NCBI GenBank assembly: GCA_029448655.1
Contig: JACCLO010000007.1
Coordinates: 1,178,001-1,242,000, forward strand
Length of the DNA stretch: 64,000 bases
From: Wolfiporia cocos
Lineage: Eukaryota; Basidiomycota; Agaricomycetes; Polyporales; Phaeolaceae
Direction: 5' to 3'
Below are positions 1 through 10,843 of this stretch, in pieces. The notes below the pieces were generated by a model, which did no database searches, was not told where the DNA came from, and saw nothing but the letters and a program-made list of their open reading frames with translations. Positions within the stretch are counted from its first letter, which is position 1, and every line of letters starts with the position of its first letter. Position numbers and translations under genes: made by a program.

Positions 1-116
1 TACAATTCAAAGGACAAGACGTGCTTCAACCATCCTCCCAGCCCTGCGCCACGGAGGATGACCTCCTTGTTGTTCTGGTCGACGATCTTCGTGCCCGACA
101 CCTTCAAGTACGCCAT
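1..116 (-). CDS. GH5 family glycoside hydrolase, N-terminal fragment (gene runs off the window)
   Basis: Only the first exon is inside the window, reading leftwards from an ATG at 116. It begins MAYLKVSGTKIVD and runs into the motif RGAGLGGW. The complete gene starting at 726 opens with MTSVLKVSGRKIVD and reaches the same RGAGLGGW motif, so the two are paralogues arranged head to head with about 610 bp between their start codons. Fungal GH5 proteins of this type are beta-glucanase-like TIM barrels whose barrel begins at this LRGxGLGGW block. The catalytic residues lie outside the window. No signal peptide is visible, so a cytoplasmic or unconventionally exported enzyme is likely. The exon end is not certain; it should lie just after GGW, as in the neighbour. 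Confidence 0.8.
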   Translation of the reverse strand, partial: MAYLKVSGTKIVDQNNKEVILRGAGLGGWLKHVLSFEL

Positions 117-725
117 GGTGAGTTTGGGAGTCACGACCAGTGTCCTACCATCCTCTTAAATAGCCTAAGGTCTCGGCTAGAAGTGATCATGGGCTCTCGA
201 GCGATTGACGAGGAGCATAGGTTGACGGGCCGTATCGGTGCGTAGACCGAAGATTCCCCGATAGTGATCGAGAAGTGCTAAGGAGGGATGCGCGCTTGGC
301 TGAGTTTCCCCGCGTTGAGGGTCATGTAGGTACGGCGGCGTACTAAACAGGAACTGGAAGAGAGTTAGTGGCGTTCGGATCAACGAATATTTACTAGATA
401 GGAGAAATTCAACGCGCAGAGGCACAAGGAGGTACAAGATCTGTGAGATTCGGCATCGGCGACCGTGTTGTCTGTGTTACACGCTGAGGTTAGTCGGGCT
501 GGAGTCGTCTACAGCTTATACCATGCGCACTTCTGCGGCACCTTGTGCAACTCACAACGCCCCACATTTCTCCGCACCCGCTCACGGTGCTGGTTCCCCA
601 ATCATGTGGCTGCTCAGCTGCTAGGCAACAGAACGCTGAACTGACAAATCAACAGGTCAAGAGGATGGTTCTCTTGGATTCAAAATGGGCCTTCCTGAAT
701 TTACTCCTTCTCGTATCACTTTACC
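117..725. other. Divergent intergenic region between the two GH5 genes
   Basis: About 610 bp lie between the two start codons and must carry both promoters. It contains CT-rich stretches near both ends. I recognise no gene, repeat or named regulatory element. Confidence 0.6.
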
Positions 726-2425
726 ATGACGAGCGTCCTCAAAGTTAGTGGGAGGAAGATTGTGGACGGAAGTGGCGAGGAGGTCATCCTCAGAGGGGCG
801 GGGTTGGGCGGGTGGATGACGTGAGTAGATGTCTCTGGTGTGATATTATATATTATAAGGTTCACTATGCACTACAGGATGGAAAACTTCATTGCAGGTC
901 TGTTGAAGGTGACGAGTCTTGCGAGTGCTCACCAGCTACATCAACGCAGGCTATCCCGGTTGCGAGTTTCATATCCGCGAGGCACTGGCAGAGGTCCTGG
1001 GTAAGGAGAAGTCAGAGTACTTCTTTGACAGAGTACGTATCAAATTCAACACATTCGTGTCAGCTGGTTGACGAATTGCTGCTAGTTCCTCGAACATTTT
1101 TTCGCCGAGCCCGACGCAGCGTTCTTCAAGTCCCTCGGACTGAATTGCATCCGCATCGCTATCAGCTACCGGTACTTCGAGGATGACATGAGACCTCGCG
1201 TGCTGAAGCCAGAGGGGTTCAAGCATCTCGACCGCGCTGTCGCGGCTTGCGCGAAACACGGCATTTATACAATACTTGACATGCATACTGCGCCCGGCGG
1301 GCAGAATGGCGGGTGGCACTCCGACCACGGCGACCACCTCTCGTCTTTCTGGACGCACAAGGACTTCCAGGACAGGCTGGTGTGGCTGTGGACAGAAGTC
1401 GCGCGTCACTACAAAGATGAGAAGGTAATCGTGCGTCTTTACATACCAGGCAACATGCTGATCCGCTCGCGTTAGTGGATTGCAGGCTACAATGTTATGA
1501 ACGAACCCGCAGATCCACAGCACAGCGGACTGGTCACATTCTACGACCGTGTCTATGCTGGTATTCAGTCTGTCGATCCAAACCACATGCTCTTCTTCGA
1601 CGGGAACACTTTCGCGTCAGACTTTTCTGGCTTCCCCGACGACGCGGCTACGCGCTGGCCCAACGCGGCGTACGCGATCCACGACTACTCACTATTCGGG
1701 TTCCCGAGGTCCCCAGAGCCATACGAACGCACAGATGAGCAGCGCAGGCGGATGCGCCGGAGCTACGAGAAGAAGCGCGAGTGGCTCGACGAGCGCGGGC
1801 TCTGCGTGTGGAATGGCGAGTGGGGTCCCGTGTATGCGCGCGAGGAGTACGACGGGGAGGTGACGAGCGCCGTCAACGAGCGGCGCTACAACGTGCTCAA
1901 CGACCAGTTGGAGATGTATCGCAAGGTTAGTGTTCTCCGCGTACTCAGTTACTGACCTCTCATGTCGGACCACTTTAGGATCGCCTGTCCTGGTCAATTT
2001 GGCTTTACAAGGATATTGGCTTCCAGGGCATGGTATACGTGTCGCGAGAGACGCCGTATATGGCGCTCTTTAAGGATTACCTGCACAAGAAGTATCGACT
2101 CGCCGTGGACGCGTGGGGCGCCGACGACCGCTTCGTGCGGCACATCTACGATCCAATCGTGGACTTGATCAAGGCAGAGGTACCGAACGAAGCGGATCGC
2201 CGTCTGTACCCGTACCCCATTTGGACGCTGGAGCGGCGTGTAGAGGTGTTGGCAAGGAATATACTCCTTGGCGAGTACATGGTACGAGAGTGGGCGGAAC
2301 ACTTCCGTGGACTGGAAAAGCCGGACCTCGAGCGATTGGCGGAAAGCTTCAAGTTTGAGAACTGTATGCTGAGAGACGGGTTAAACAGGGTGCTCAGGGC
2401 GCATGCGCTGACAGCTTCCGTGTAA
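726..2425 (+). CDS. GH5 family glycoside hydrolase (glucanase-like)
   Basis: A multi-exon gene starting at the ATG at 726. Spliced, it reads MTSVLKVSGRKIVD, RGAGLGGW, then MENFIAGYPG; exon 1 ends at an AC|gtgagt donor. Downstream come the barrel strand GLNCIRIAISYRYF, the DMHTAPGGQNGG loop, and the acid/base glutamate in YNVMNEPADP, which begins right after an intron ending at gttag. The nucleophile glutamate lies in CVWNGEWGPVY. The C-terminal helical tail ends RVLRAHALTASV, stop at 2425. Both catalytic acids of clan GH-A are present, so the enzyme is probably active on a beta-glucan or glycoside; the substrate is not readable. There is no signal peptide. Introns are 45-65 nt. It is divergent from a paralogue at 1-116 and convergent with RRP42. 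Confidence 0.94.
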
Positions 2426-2633
2426 CTTAATGATGAGGAAGTATATTGCAATGCCAATACCTGCGATGCAGCTTCAAAGACCATTTCAATTGAATCTTCT
2501 GCACAGGAGTGTTGTTACCATATATGTTACACTACTTACCATATACGTCATGTCATCATCGTTGTGGAGTTCTGTCAGAGTCACGTGTAGCTGTGTTCAA
2601 ATACCTCTCTCTTGCTGTTTTCTCCTTTCCTCA

Positions 2634-2803
2634 GTCGTTATACCATCCCTGCGACTGAGGTATGTTTCCCATTCTACGATACGCTGTTACCCCGCATATA
2701 CTCACATGTAGTGTGCGTAGATAGGCTAACAGGCTGTCTAGGTACTACAATAAAGTCGTTATACCATCCCTGCGACTGAGATAGGCTAACAGGCTGTCTA
2801 GGT
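2634..2803. repeat. Short interspersed tandem duplication in a convergent 3' region
   Basis: Two motifs are each present twice. A 26-nt motif, gtcgttataccatccctgcg plus 6 nt, is at 2634-2659 and 2755-2780. A motif containing ataggctaacaggctgtcta is at about 2719-2743 and 2779-2803. The stretch lies between the stop of the GH5 gene (2425) and the RRP42 stop (2827), so it falls in the 3' ends of both transcripts. The 400 bp between the stops hold no other gene. Confidence 0.85.
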
Positions 2804-2826
2804 TCTACAAGGAGTTCTGGGAAACA

Positions 2827-4059
2827 TTAACGCGACGCAAATTTATCTCTGGCTTTGACATTTCTACGCAAATCTTCATCGCGTAGTTTCGATTCCAGAG
2901 CTGTGAATAGCTCTTTTGCGTACTTCTCGCCATCCTAATTTGAGTCAGTACAACCTTATTTATATACTGGTATCCCAACCGGTGGGCGCATACCGCAATG
3001 AGCGTCTTGAGTTGTGGCAGCTGTAGCTCTCCAGGTCCCAAGAGACGCAAGGCTTGTAAATGACAAGGTTGATCTGTCGGAAACGAAAACGCGAGGTGAA
3101 GTTTTAACGGTGTTGAGGCTTCCTCCGGGGTTGTTGCATCGAGATAATGATGCGAAGGCAGCTGTGATGAATAATTCAGCGAAGATAGTGATCACTGATG
3201 TCATTTGTTCACGCACGACGTTCAAAGTGACGCATACAGGCCATTGGTCGCGACCATCGAGTACCTCACCCTCGTCCCAGTAATCAGGCAGTTCAAAATC
3301 TGCCGCTGTCCGGGCCATGTCGCGCGTATCGAACCCGCTTAGCCCATGACCTGGTTCGTTGCCCGAGTCCACGTCCATGTCACCACTCCCAGTACCAGAG
3401 CCTGCTTTCTTCGCTTGATACTGTATCGCACGAGTCCGAGGCACCTTTGTGTCCCAAAGCGCGGCACGCGCCGCCATGAAAATCGCGTCAAGTACATTTC
3501 CTGCGTCGGCGAACACAACGACGTCGAGGTTAAGCAGCCATGACTTTTTCTTGGGTAAAATACCGAGGTTTTTGGGGTGTAGAGTCTGATGAGAGATAGT
3601 TTGATGTAAAATCATAGTTAAGTCGTATTGAACTTCATCCAGCGCGTTCGGTGAAAGGTGAGGGTAGGCGGAGGGAGAACTGTCTTTCGAGCATTCAGTA
3701 TGTGAATGCCCACACCCAAAAGCAAAAGCAAGCGTAGAATCCATCATAAATTGTTGCACGCGATGTACGCACCATGTCACCGCGCAAACTATTCTTCCTC
3801 CATCGAGCCCATCCCCATTTTCTACATCCTCCACCTCCAGCTTAGTGGCAGCGAGCACCTCCGTCCCCCCACCACCTTCCAGAGGCGCTTTCCCGACATT
3901 TAGCTTTGCGCTCCCATTAGCCTGAGACGCTACGCCGGTCTCCAGAAGCACAGTACGATAGTCAAGTAGAGCGCGTCCATCGGCACGCAGAGGCGGCGTG
4001 GCTTGCAAGGAGGTTTGAATGAACGACTTCTCAGCCTTGGAAAGCGACACAGACGCCAT
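2827..4059 (-). CDS. RRP42: Exosome complex subunit RRP42 (RNase PH-fold, EXOSC7-like)
   Basis: The gene reads leftwards from the ATG at 4059 (MASVSLSKAEKSF). It has the Rrp42 signature PLRADGRALLDYR, followed by GGTEVLAATKLEVED. After an intron come SAYPHLSPNALDEVQYDL and LGILPKKKSWLLNLDVVVFA, then AARAALWDTKVPR and ELPDYWDEGE. Further introns precede DATTPEEASTPL and LRLLGPGELQLPQLKTLI; the last exon encodes GEKYAKELFTALESKLRDED and stops at 2827. Rrp42 is a non-catalytic subunit of the hexameric RNase PH ring of the nuclear and cytoplasmic exosome, which threads RNA to Rrp44. Length and block order match fungal orthologues and no breaks are seen. It is divergent from the aminopeptidase gene with about 220 bp between starts. 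Confidence 0.95.
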
Positions 4060-4277
4060 CACACAGTTTTACAGGGCTTCAGCAGGCGAATAACCCTTTT
4101 AGTACCTCCCGACCGGAGACTGGGACAATCAGACAGAGATGGTGGCGAGACGAGAAGGGGCTGGTGGCTGGAGATCGAAGCGTAGATCGAGCGCTATTCA
4201 GACTATGAGCGCATATCCCGGCCGTCGAGCTTCTCGTCCACTTGTTGCACTCTTGTATCATCACTGAATTGAGCAGC

Positions 4278-6279
4278 ATGTATCCCGGTAAGTCTCCTGA
4301 TCAATACATTGTGCAGGGCGCAATGCTCACAACCTCGTCAAGCACAGGCTCATGTATTGAAGTCGTTCAACAAGCTCGTGGAGCTGCTACCAGCTACAGA
4401 GCAGAACAAGGTGTGTACCTCCGGACCTATGGAGGGTTCACCAAGTGAATGCTTTGCAGACACAAGTAATTCTACTCGCCGGGGCGGTCACGCCGTTCAG
4501 AAATGACACAGATCGCGAGATGTTGTTCCGCCAGGTGCGTAGCCTTGATCTATCATTGCCTACAGTGCTGAATTCAAGTAACATCCGTTGTTGCAGGAAT
4601 CGAACTTCTACTATTTATCGGGCTGCCAAGTCCCAGGGTCCTACCTCCTACTTACTTTTCAGAATGGCACATCGCTCGCGAACAATCCCCTGAGGCAGCT
4701 GTTCATCCCCAAGGTCGAGCTCGCAGACCTGATGTGGTCAGTGCCTCCGCCGACCGTCGAGGAAGCCACCGCAACGCATGATGCGACACGCATCGCACAT
4801 GTCGATACTCTCGTATCCGCTATCGACGAACAGCTCCGCGCGTACCCCGGTGCGACCTTCCATATCCTCCCCGCCAGCTCGCCGCTCTTCCCCACCCTGC
4901 CATCGAAATACACCGGCATCGTCCTTGCGGCGAATGCGCACATCACTGACGACTACTTGCTACCCGCGTTGCACCGTGCGCGGCTGACGAAGGATGCCGA
5001 CGAGATCGCCGCGATCAAGAAGGCAAATGCCATCAGCTCGCGGGCGCATGAGGTCGTCATGCGCGTGCTCGGACAGGGTGTCCGTGGCGCGATTAAGCGC
5101 GGGAAGGGGGCTGGCTTGGAGAGACCTTTGCTTCCGGGAGAGTGGCTCATTGAAAAGGAGGCGGAGGCAGAGGCGCTCTTCGTGGCTTCGTGCCGCCGAG
5201 AGGGGTCCGTTCATTTCAGTGAATTTGTGATCGTTCAAGCGCACTCACAGCATGTGGATCTTTACAGGTCGATTCATCAGGCATACCTGCCCATCGTCGC
5301 TGCGTCAACCCGTGCATCCACTCTCCACTACTGTTGCAATGACCGCGATTTCGCGTGGGGCCCTATTGCCCCTCATGCACATGAGAATGGCAACTGCCTC
5401 GCACAGGATGAGGATCGGCAGTTGAACCCTCAAGTACTGCTCATTGATGCCGGATGTGAATGGAACTGCTACGCATCGGATAGTGCGTACAATTACACAT
5501 ACTGCCGACTATCTGTTCACGATGTTCGCTTTCCAGTTACTCGCACAATGCCCGTAGGCAATGGCGGCAAGTTTACTCCGGAAGCGCGAGCGATATACGA
5601 GCTTGTCCTTGAGATGCAGAGGGTAAGCTCTTAACGCCTGCTCGCTATTCGACCTCCGCTAAGCTCGCACGTAGCTTTCCATGGAATCTTTGAAGCCCGG
5701 CGTCCACTGGGATGCGATCCAGCTTATCTGCCACCGCACGCTCGTCCGCGGTTTCCAGCGCCTCGGCATCTTCAAGTCGTCCGAGTCACCGAACTCGGGC
5801 TCCTGGAACGCAGAGGAGGCGATCTTGGCGAGCGGTGTCAGTGCTGCGTTCTTCCCGCACGGCGTAGGACATTCGCTTGGGCTTGACGTGCATGACGTGC
5901 CGAGTGCGAGCAAGCCACAACAGAATGATACGATCGGCAAAGGCCTGGAGCTCGGGCACGAGTCGTTCTATACCTATCTGCGCCTCAGGCTGCCTCTGGA
6001 GGAGGACATGGTTGTGGTATGCTTTCAGTTTACAATAGAACCTGTGAGAGGCTGATGAAGGTGTAGACCGTCGAGCCGGGCATCTACTTCTCACCGCATT
6101 TGCTGGCTCCTGTGCGCGACTCCCGTCACATTGACCACGACGTTCTCCAAAGGTACGAAAGCGTAGGTGGAGTGAGAATTGAGGACGTGGTCGTGATTAC
6201 GAAGGATGGATATGAAAACCTGACGACGGTGCGGAGTGACACTAACTGGGTTGAGGGTGTATGTTCAGGGGCATTGTAA
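4278..6279 (+). CDS. PEPP: Xaa-Pro aminopeptidase (peptidase M24B, PEPP type)
   Basis: Metallopeptidase that removes an N-terminal residue next to proline. The AMP_N domain reads [38 protein letters not shown] and [17 protein letters not shown]. The pita-bread catalytic domain follows. Its metal-ligand blocks are [44 protein letters not shown] and GGVRIEDVV, supplying the expected Asp, Asp, His, Glu and Glu. The protein ends at a TAA at 6277-6279. The start is my choice: ATG 4278 gives M-Y-P before a short intron (gtaagt), matching the MYPG-like start of relatives. The acceptor of that intron is uncertain and an upstream start cannot be excluded. Several short introns interrupt the gene. No targeting peptide is evident with this start, so it is probably cytosolic. 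Confidence 0.9.
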
Positions 6280-8189
6280 ATGTATGAGAGTGTATGGTTT
6301 GATATCGGATCCATTAATGTTGTATAGTGTTGTGGCTGTATCCTTGCAAGTGAATCCACCGTTTGTAGTTCCGAATGAAGAAGGAATCTGGCTTTCACCC
6401 ATCCATGCAGTGATCCATTGGCATAAAATAGCAAATTTCCATCATTTTGCTTTCAAATGCTCAGGCCACTTGTGTCACAGTTATGGCTGGACCCAGCACC
6501 AAAACCATGAGAGCATCAACCACTCCACCAAAAGGACAACCATGACAGTTCAGCTGTCATGGGGGTCCAGTTACTTATGCAATTCAATTTCCTATGCCTA
6601 GTGGTGTCCCTTAGTGCTTCAGGCCCATTGCCACATGTTCTGTGACACTTTGCCTATCTGTACCTGTAGTAGAGCAAAAGAGAAGTCTTAGCAATGGCAG
6701 ATCCCAAGATTTGAGAATGACAATACCTACCTTCTGTTGGCTATGGGCTGTTGTTACCATGTTGTAAAGTGCTTGTTCAGCACCAATGATCCACTCTCTG
6801 ATTTTCTCCAGGCATTCCACCTGAGTCAAGTTGCTTTTGAGTGCACTGATGCTTCTACATCACTTTGAACGCACCTTTTCTTCAGTCAATGACATCAATG
6901 TCAGACAATGAGATGTATGATGTGGAATTTCATCATAAGTGGCCATGCGCTAACATGGTGAATGCGAACCTTACCGAGTAAGCTGTGATGCTGTCCCTGA
7001 CCGGCCACTGATCTGGCACTATTATGAGATCAGCATGCCCGCGTTGAACTATAGGCTTGTGACGCAAGCCTTCTTTGACTTTCGCTACAGCCTCCTTCGA
7101 AGCACTGAATGGCGCGTCAGATAGTCGAGGCACAACTTCATTGATGTTTTGTGAAGTCTGTTATCACCAGATCACCAGAGAGTTGGTATCGCACGATGGA
7201 TTGATTGCCGCTATTCAATCTATAGCTGAAGTCTGCAAAACGTACCATAACCATTCGCACCATACCTGATAGTGCCAAGAGCACATGCGCTGCTCCTGGG
7301 ACTTCCGTGTAGGACATCACCCGACACATTGTCTCAGTGCTCTGCTGGACAGCAGTGAAGGCATCACAATCGATGCACTGCCTGTTTTGCTGTTGACGGC
7401 CAGAAGGTACTGACGGAAACGGCGATACTGTGCGCTCGAAAGTGCTGCTGCCGTGATTGTTCTTGCTCAATCCCTTTACCCATGGCGATAATGCTAAAGC
7501 TCAGTCGTTCGTGGATTGGACTTCAGCATGCAACGAGATGGGGATAAGGAGAGAGCTCAGCATAGCTCATCAACGTTAGATATACCCAGAGGATACTCAA
7601 TCGTATTAGGGGTCAAACGTTCAGTGATGAATCGATGACGTTCAAGATATTGCCTGGCGGTCTGCTGTATAACGATCCGTCGATAGTGATCAGTACTTGG
7701 TTTGGCTTATGTAATTGGCAGGTCTGAAGTACACGTGCCAGACAGAACGCTGCGGAGGTTGGATATGCTGCTCTAAGTGCTAGACTGTACGGATCATCAG
7801 ATCATCCGCAGGATACGTTATTATGAACTTTTCCGTGTCTACTTGTAGGGATTGGCCGTGGGGTGGCATGAAGCGCCTTGCGATTAGTGGTTGGTACTAG
7901 ATTACCTTCGACTGTCAAGGAGAAGGTCGACTTGACCCCCCAAAATTGAAGCCAGTTTCGACCAACAGACGCCCATATTCACGTGATGTGCTTGATGACG
8001 ACAGTTCGACTCCCAGTGAGCGCATACACAGCATTTTATTATCACCACATTTTGTAGTGTTCTTTGAGAAGTGTTGCTATGCCCATATGTTTTATTCAGA
8101 ATCCTTGCTTGCTTATGGTATTATTCCTTCTCCAGGGCGAAGACTTGATCATTTAGTGCGCGGCATGCAAGCGCCCACACGTTGGCGCT
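6280..8189. other. Gene-poor stretch, possibly with decayed coding fragments
   Basis: About 1.9 kb of AT-richer DNA with no recognisable intact gene. Weak minus-strand frames at 6611-6829 (MTQVECLEKIREWIIGAEQA) and 6933-7470 look protein-like in places, for example DAFTAVQQSTETMCRVM, but I could not assign a family or join exons convincingly. A short inverted repeat, ATGACAG-n5-CTGTCAT, lies near 6541-6560. This may be old transposon debris to the left of the Tc1/mariner element. Confidence 0.4.
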
Positions 8190-8191
8190 TA

Positions 8192-8287
8192 CAGTCGTTC
8201 CGAAATATGACACTTGTCAATTTTTTTCGCACGTCGTTTCGACGCGTCGATCTTCCGAGCCAATGTTCCGAGCCCATAAGCGCCCGT
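8192..8287 (+). repeat. Left terminal inverted repeat of the Tc1/mariner element
   Basis: This 96-bp TIR begins CAGTCGTTCCG. It contains two internal palindromes, TGACACTTGTCA (8208-8219) and TCGACGCGTCGA (8239-8250), plausible transposase-binding sites. It matches 10506-10604 in inverse orientation. Confidence 0.95.
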
Positions 8288-8349
8288 TGCCCGAGCCTGT
8301 ATTCCACTGCAATTGTCTAGATTCTACGTACTATCACACTCTCCTTGTC

Positions 8350-9472
8350 ATGGGAAATAAGAAGATTAGTGAGGACATGAAATACTGTGCCCTACAGCTG
8401 TGGAATAATGGCTGGGACGAGGACGATATTTTCAAGATTCTAGCAGTCTCACGTAGCAGTCTCTACCGCTGGCGAAAAATCTTCCGCGATCTCGGCCAGG
8501 TCGTCAAACCTCCATCACCACTTCGAGGACGTACTCGCATAATTACTCGGGCTGTGATGGACTCTATTCACTTACTGTACATCAATCATCCTGACACATA
8601 CCTTGATGAGCTTGCTTTCTGGCTGGCTATTCACCACGGCATCTCAATCTCAGTCTCAGCACTACAACAAAACTTACAGGAGGCAGGGCTTGCACACAAG
8701 CTACTTCAGAAGATTGCGGCAGAGAGGGATGAGGAGCAGCGAGCTGCATGGCATGATGAAATTCGTGACAACTTTCTGGGGGCCGGCGCAGAGTTCATCT
8801 TCGTGGACGAAACTAGCAAGAATGACCACACATACAATAGGCGTTATGGTTATTCACTTCGTGGTGAGGCCCCAAAATTAGTTGATGTCTTCGTGCGTGG
8901 GGACCGGTACTCGTTAGCCGCTGCATTATCGCTGGATGGGTATATTGCCGCAAAGGTTGTTCCGGGGTCATTTGATTCCCAGGCATTCTACAATTTTATT
9001 GTTGAAGATGTTGTGAGTACTGTTATCTTCGTCAGTTATTTGCTGGCATATTCTGTATTCTAGCTGCCACAGATGAAACCATGGCCCGATGAGCGCTCAG
9101 CGATTGTCCTGGACAATTGTCGGATCCACTATGCGGAGAATTTAGCTGAGGTTGTTCGTGCAGCAGGTATGTGTATCAGCTTGATATTCATTTGCATACA
9201 CTCATGAGCTAGGCTGCCTATTGATATATCTTCCCCCTTATTCACCTGATCTCAATCCGATTGAGGAGTCGTTCAGCACATGTAAGTCAGCCTGTCCCCA
9301 TCCTAGCATGAGAAGTCACAATGCTGCCACAGTGAAGAAATTCATTCGCTGCCATGGTGCACAGATATGGGCTGAGGAGGATCCAAAGGCAGCATTGTTG
9401 GAGGCGTGTGGTTGTATAACAGCAGAGATGGCTCACGGTTGGTTCAAACATGCCGGTTACATTATTGAATAA
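8350..9472 (+). CDS. Tc1/mariner-type DDE transposase (DD34E)
   Basis: ATG at 8350. The N-terminal helix-turn-helix region contains ALQLWNNGWDEDDIFKILAV and SRSSLYRWRK, followed by a second HTH-like region around SISVSALQQNLQEAGLAHK. The catalytic core has the first Asp in FIFVDETSKND and the second in SAIVLDNCRIHYAEN. The Glu lies in YLPPYSPDLNPIEESFS, with exactly 34 residues between the second Asp and the Glu once the intron is removed. Two introns (gtgagt...ctag after 9012; gtatgt...ctag near 9167-9212) join in frame. Exon 3 continues to a TAA at 9470-9472 through a C-terminal segment, ALLEACGCITAEMAHGWF. No stop or frameshift is present, so the protein could be functional; it would cut and paste the element flanked by the TIRs at TA dinucleotides. 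Confidence 0.93.
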
Positions 9473-9552
9473 TAGCTGTGTATCAGTGAGATGATACATA
9501 TTATCTTGTACAAAGCGAGACGGGACATAGAATGCGATAACACTGAATCATA

Positions 9553-10446
9553 TCACACAAAAGAACCACTTGTGACATCAGCAAGAAAAGCCCTATGTGC
9601 TGCGAGAAAACGTCCCCATGCTAGGTGCGTAAACTTCCCTTTACCCTCCCACTCCTCTCGTGGAAGGGTTTCGACATTGGTGTCTCCTGGAACAGCATCC
9701 ATTGCACGGAGCTTTGCTTGGTCACTGTCAGGGATATGGTACCTGTTGCAGAATTCTTCGACACTTGGCGTGGGAGCCTGACTGGAGCAGCAGGAGCTGG
9801 AAAGGCAGGGTTCAGAGGTGGAGCATATGGAGCAGCATGTGGAAGCATCAGCTGAGGCATAGGAAAAGGAAAGACACCAGGATGGAAATGTGGGGCAAAA
9901 AGCATGGCAGGGTTCATCATAGAAGTGAAGGGATTGAATTGCGATCCAGGAACAAAGCTGTTGTTGCTGCAGGCATTGGTGCGACAGCCTGAGTGGGCAT
10001 CTTGAGTTTTTGGCGATCTGAGAAATGGACAGATACTGGTGGCGCATCAAACGATGCCGTCTTCGAAGCCTGTATTTGAGGTTACACGTTAGGTGCGAAC
10101 ATCGGACATTGCCCTGTCACGTACAATTGCATTAGCCCAAACCTTCAGTCGAAGATCAGTGAGCTTGCAGTATCGTCCCTTGTCTTCGTAGATGTGCTTG
10201 TCCGGAAAGAGAGCACCATGATTATGAATGACAATATGGAACTGAGATCATTAAAATCTCACCGCCTACACTCAATTCTGCTATTGCTTCCGGGATCTGT
10301 TCATCGAAGGTGCGTGTATCGTAGTCACTACTAGAATCTAGTTCATCGAACTCGTTTTCGTCAATTTCTTCATTGAAATTTTGTGGCGTAGGAGTAGGTA
10401 TTCTATCAGGAGATAGCTCGTATTCGTCCGCAGAGGGTAAGGACAT
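9553..10446 (-). pseudogene. Transposon-borne accessory gene, frame-broken, unknown function
   Basis: Reads leftwards from the ATG at 10446, tail to tail with the transposase (80 bp between stops). The first part is strongly acidic (PQNFNEEIDENEFDELDSSS). The next conserved-looking block contains FHIVIHNHGALFPDKHI, GRYCKLTDLRLKVWANAI and, after an intron, FDAPPVSVHFSDRQKLK. A Pro/Met-rich linker (NPAMLFAPHFHPGVFPFPMP) leads to a helical C-terminal segment with VEEFCNRYHIPDSDQAKLRA and REEWEGKGKFTHLAWGRFL, ending at 9553. These blocks lie in different frames. At least two junctions, and probably a third near 10260, cannot be mended with normal introns, so this copy looks pseudogenised. I recognise no named domain; the C-terminal block resembles small helical SAM-like modules only in general pattern. 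Confidence 0.65.
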
Positions 10447-10505
10447 ATTGATGCCAGGAAAAAGTGCTTGAGATGAAGGAGTGCCAGTGCGCGATGTGGG
10501 CGCTT

Positions 10506-10604
10506 ACGGGCGCTTACGGGCTCGGAACATTGGCTCGGAAGATCGACGCGTCGAAACGACGTGCGAAAAAAATTGACAAGTGTCATTATATTTCGGAACG
10601 ACTG
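10506..10604 (-). repeat. Right terminal inverted repeat of the Tc1/mariner element
   Basis: Inverse copy of 8192-8287 (99 bp). It ends CGGAACGACTG before the flanking TA at 10605-10606. Just inside the TIR the 10-mer gcttacgggc is duplicated in tandem (around 10500-10520). Confidence 0.95.
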
Positions 10605-10843
10605 TAATGGACCACAGTCAGACCAGGGCGCCGCAGTGACGTGCACCACCGCGACGCCGATCACAGCTGTGCACCAGCTTCCCTGCAAAGATCACCGCCC
10701 GTTTCGCGTACCGTCTGGCGCAATGAGTGGACCAACGCGTACGGATACGCGTAGGTCGCTCAAATACGATGCCCTACCGTCGTGTCCCCCCGCCTTGATC
10801 CGCTGTCACCTCCCTCACCGGATGTGCCGGTCAAGCGGCTACG

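Larger units (their letters stand above)
8192..10604. mobile_element. Full-length Tc1/mariner-like DNA transposon (2413 bp)
   Basis: Both ends are visible. The left terminal inverted repeat (8192-8287) starts CAGTCGTTCCGAAATAT. The right one (10506-10604) is its reverse complement, differing by one 3-nt indel and one substitution over about 97 bp. The element is flanked by TA on both sides (8190-8191 and 10605-10606), the hallmark target-site duplication of the Tc1/mariner superfamily. It carries two convergent genes: an apparently intact DD34E transposase on the plus strand (8350-9472) and a frame-broken accessory gene on the minus strand (9553-10446). The near-identical TIRs and the open transposase suggest recent activity. 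Confidence 0.95.
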
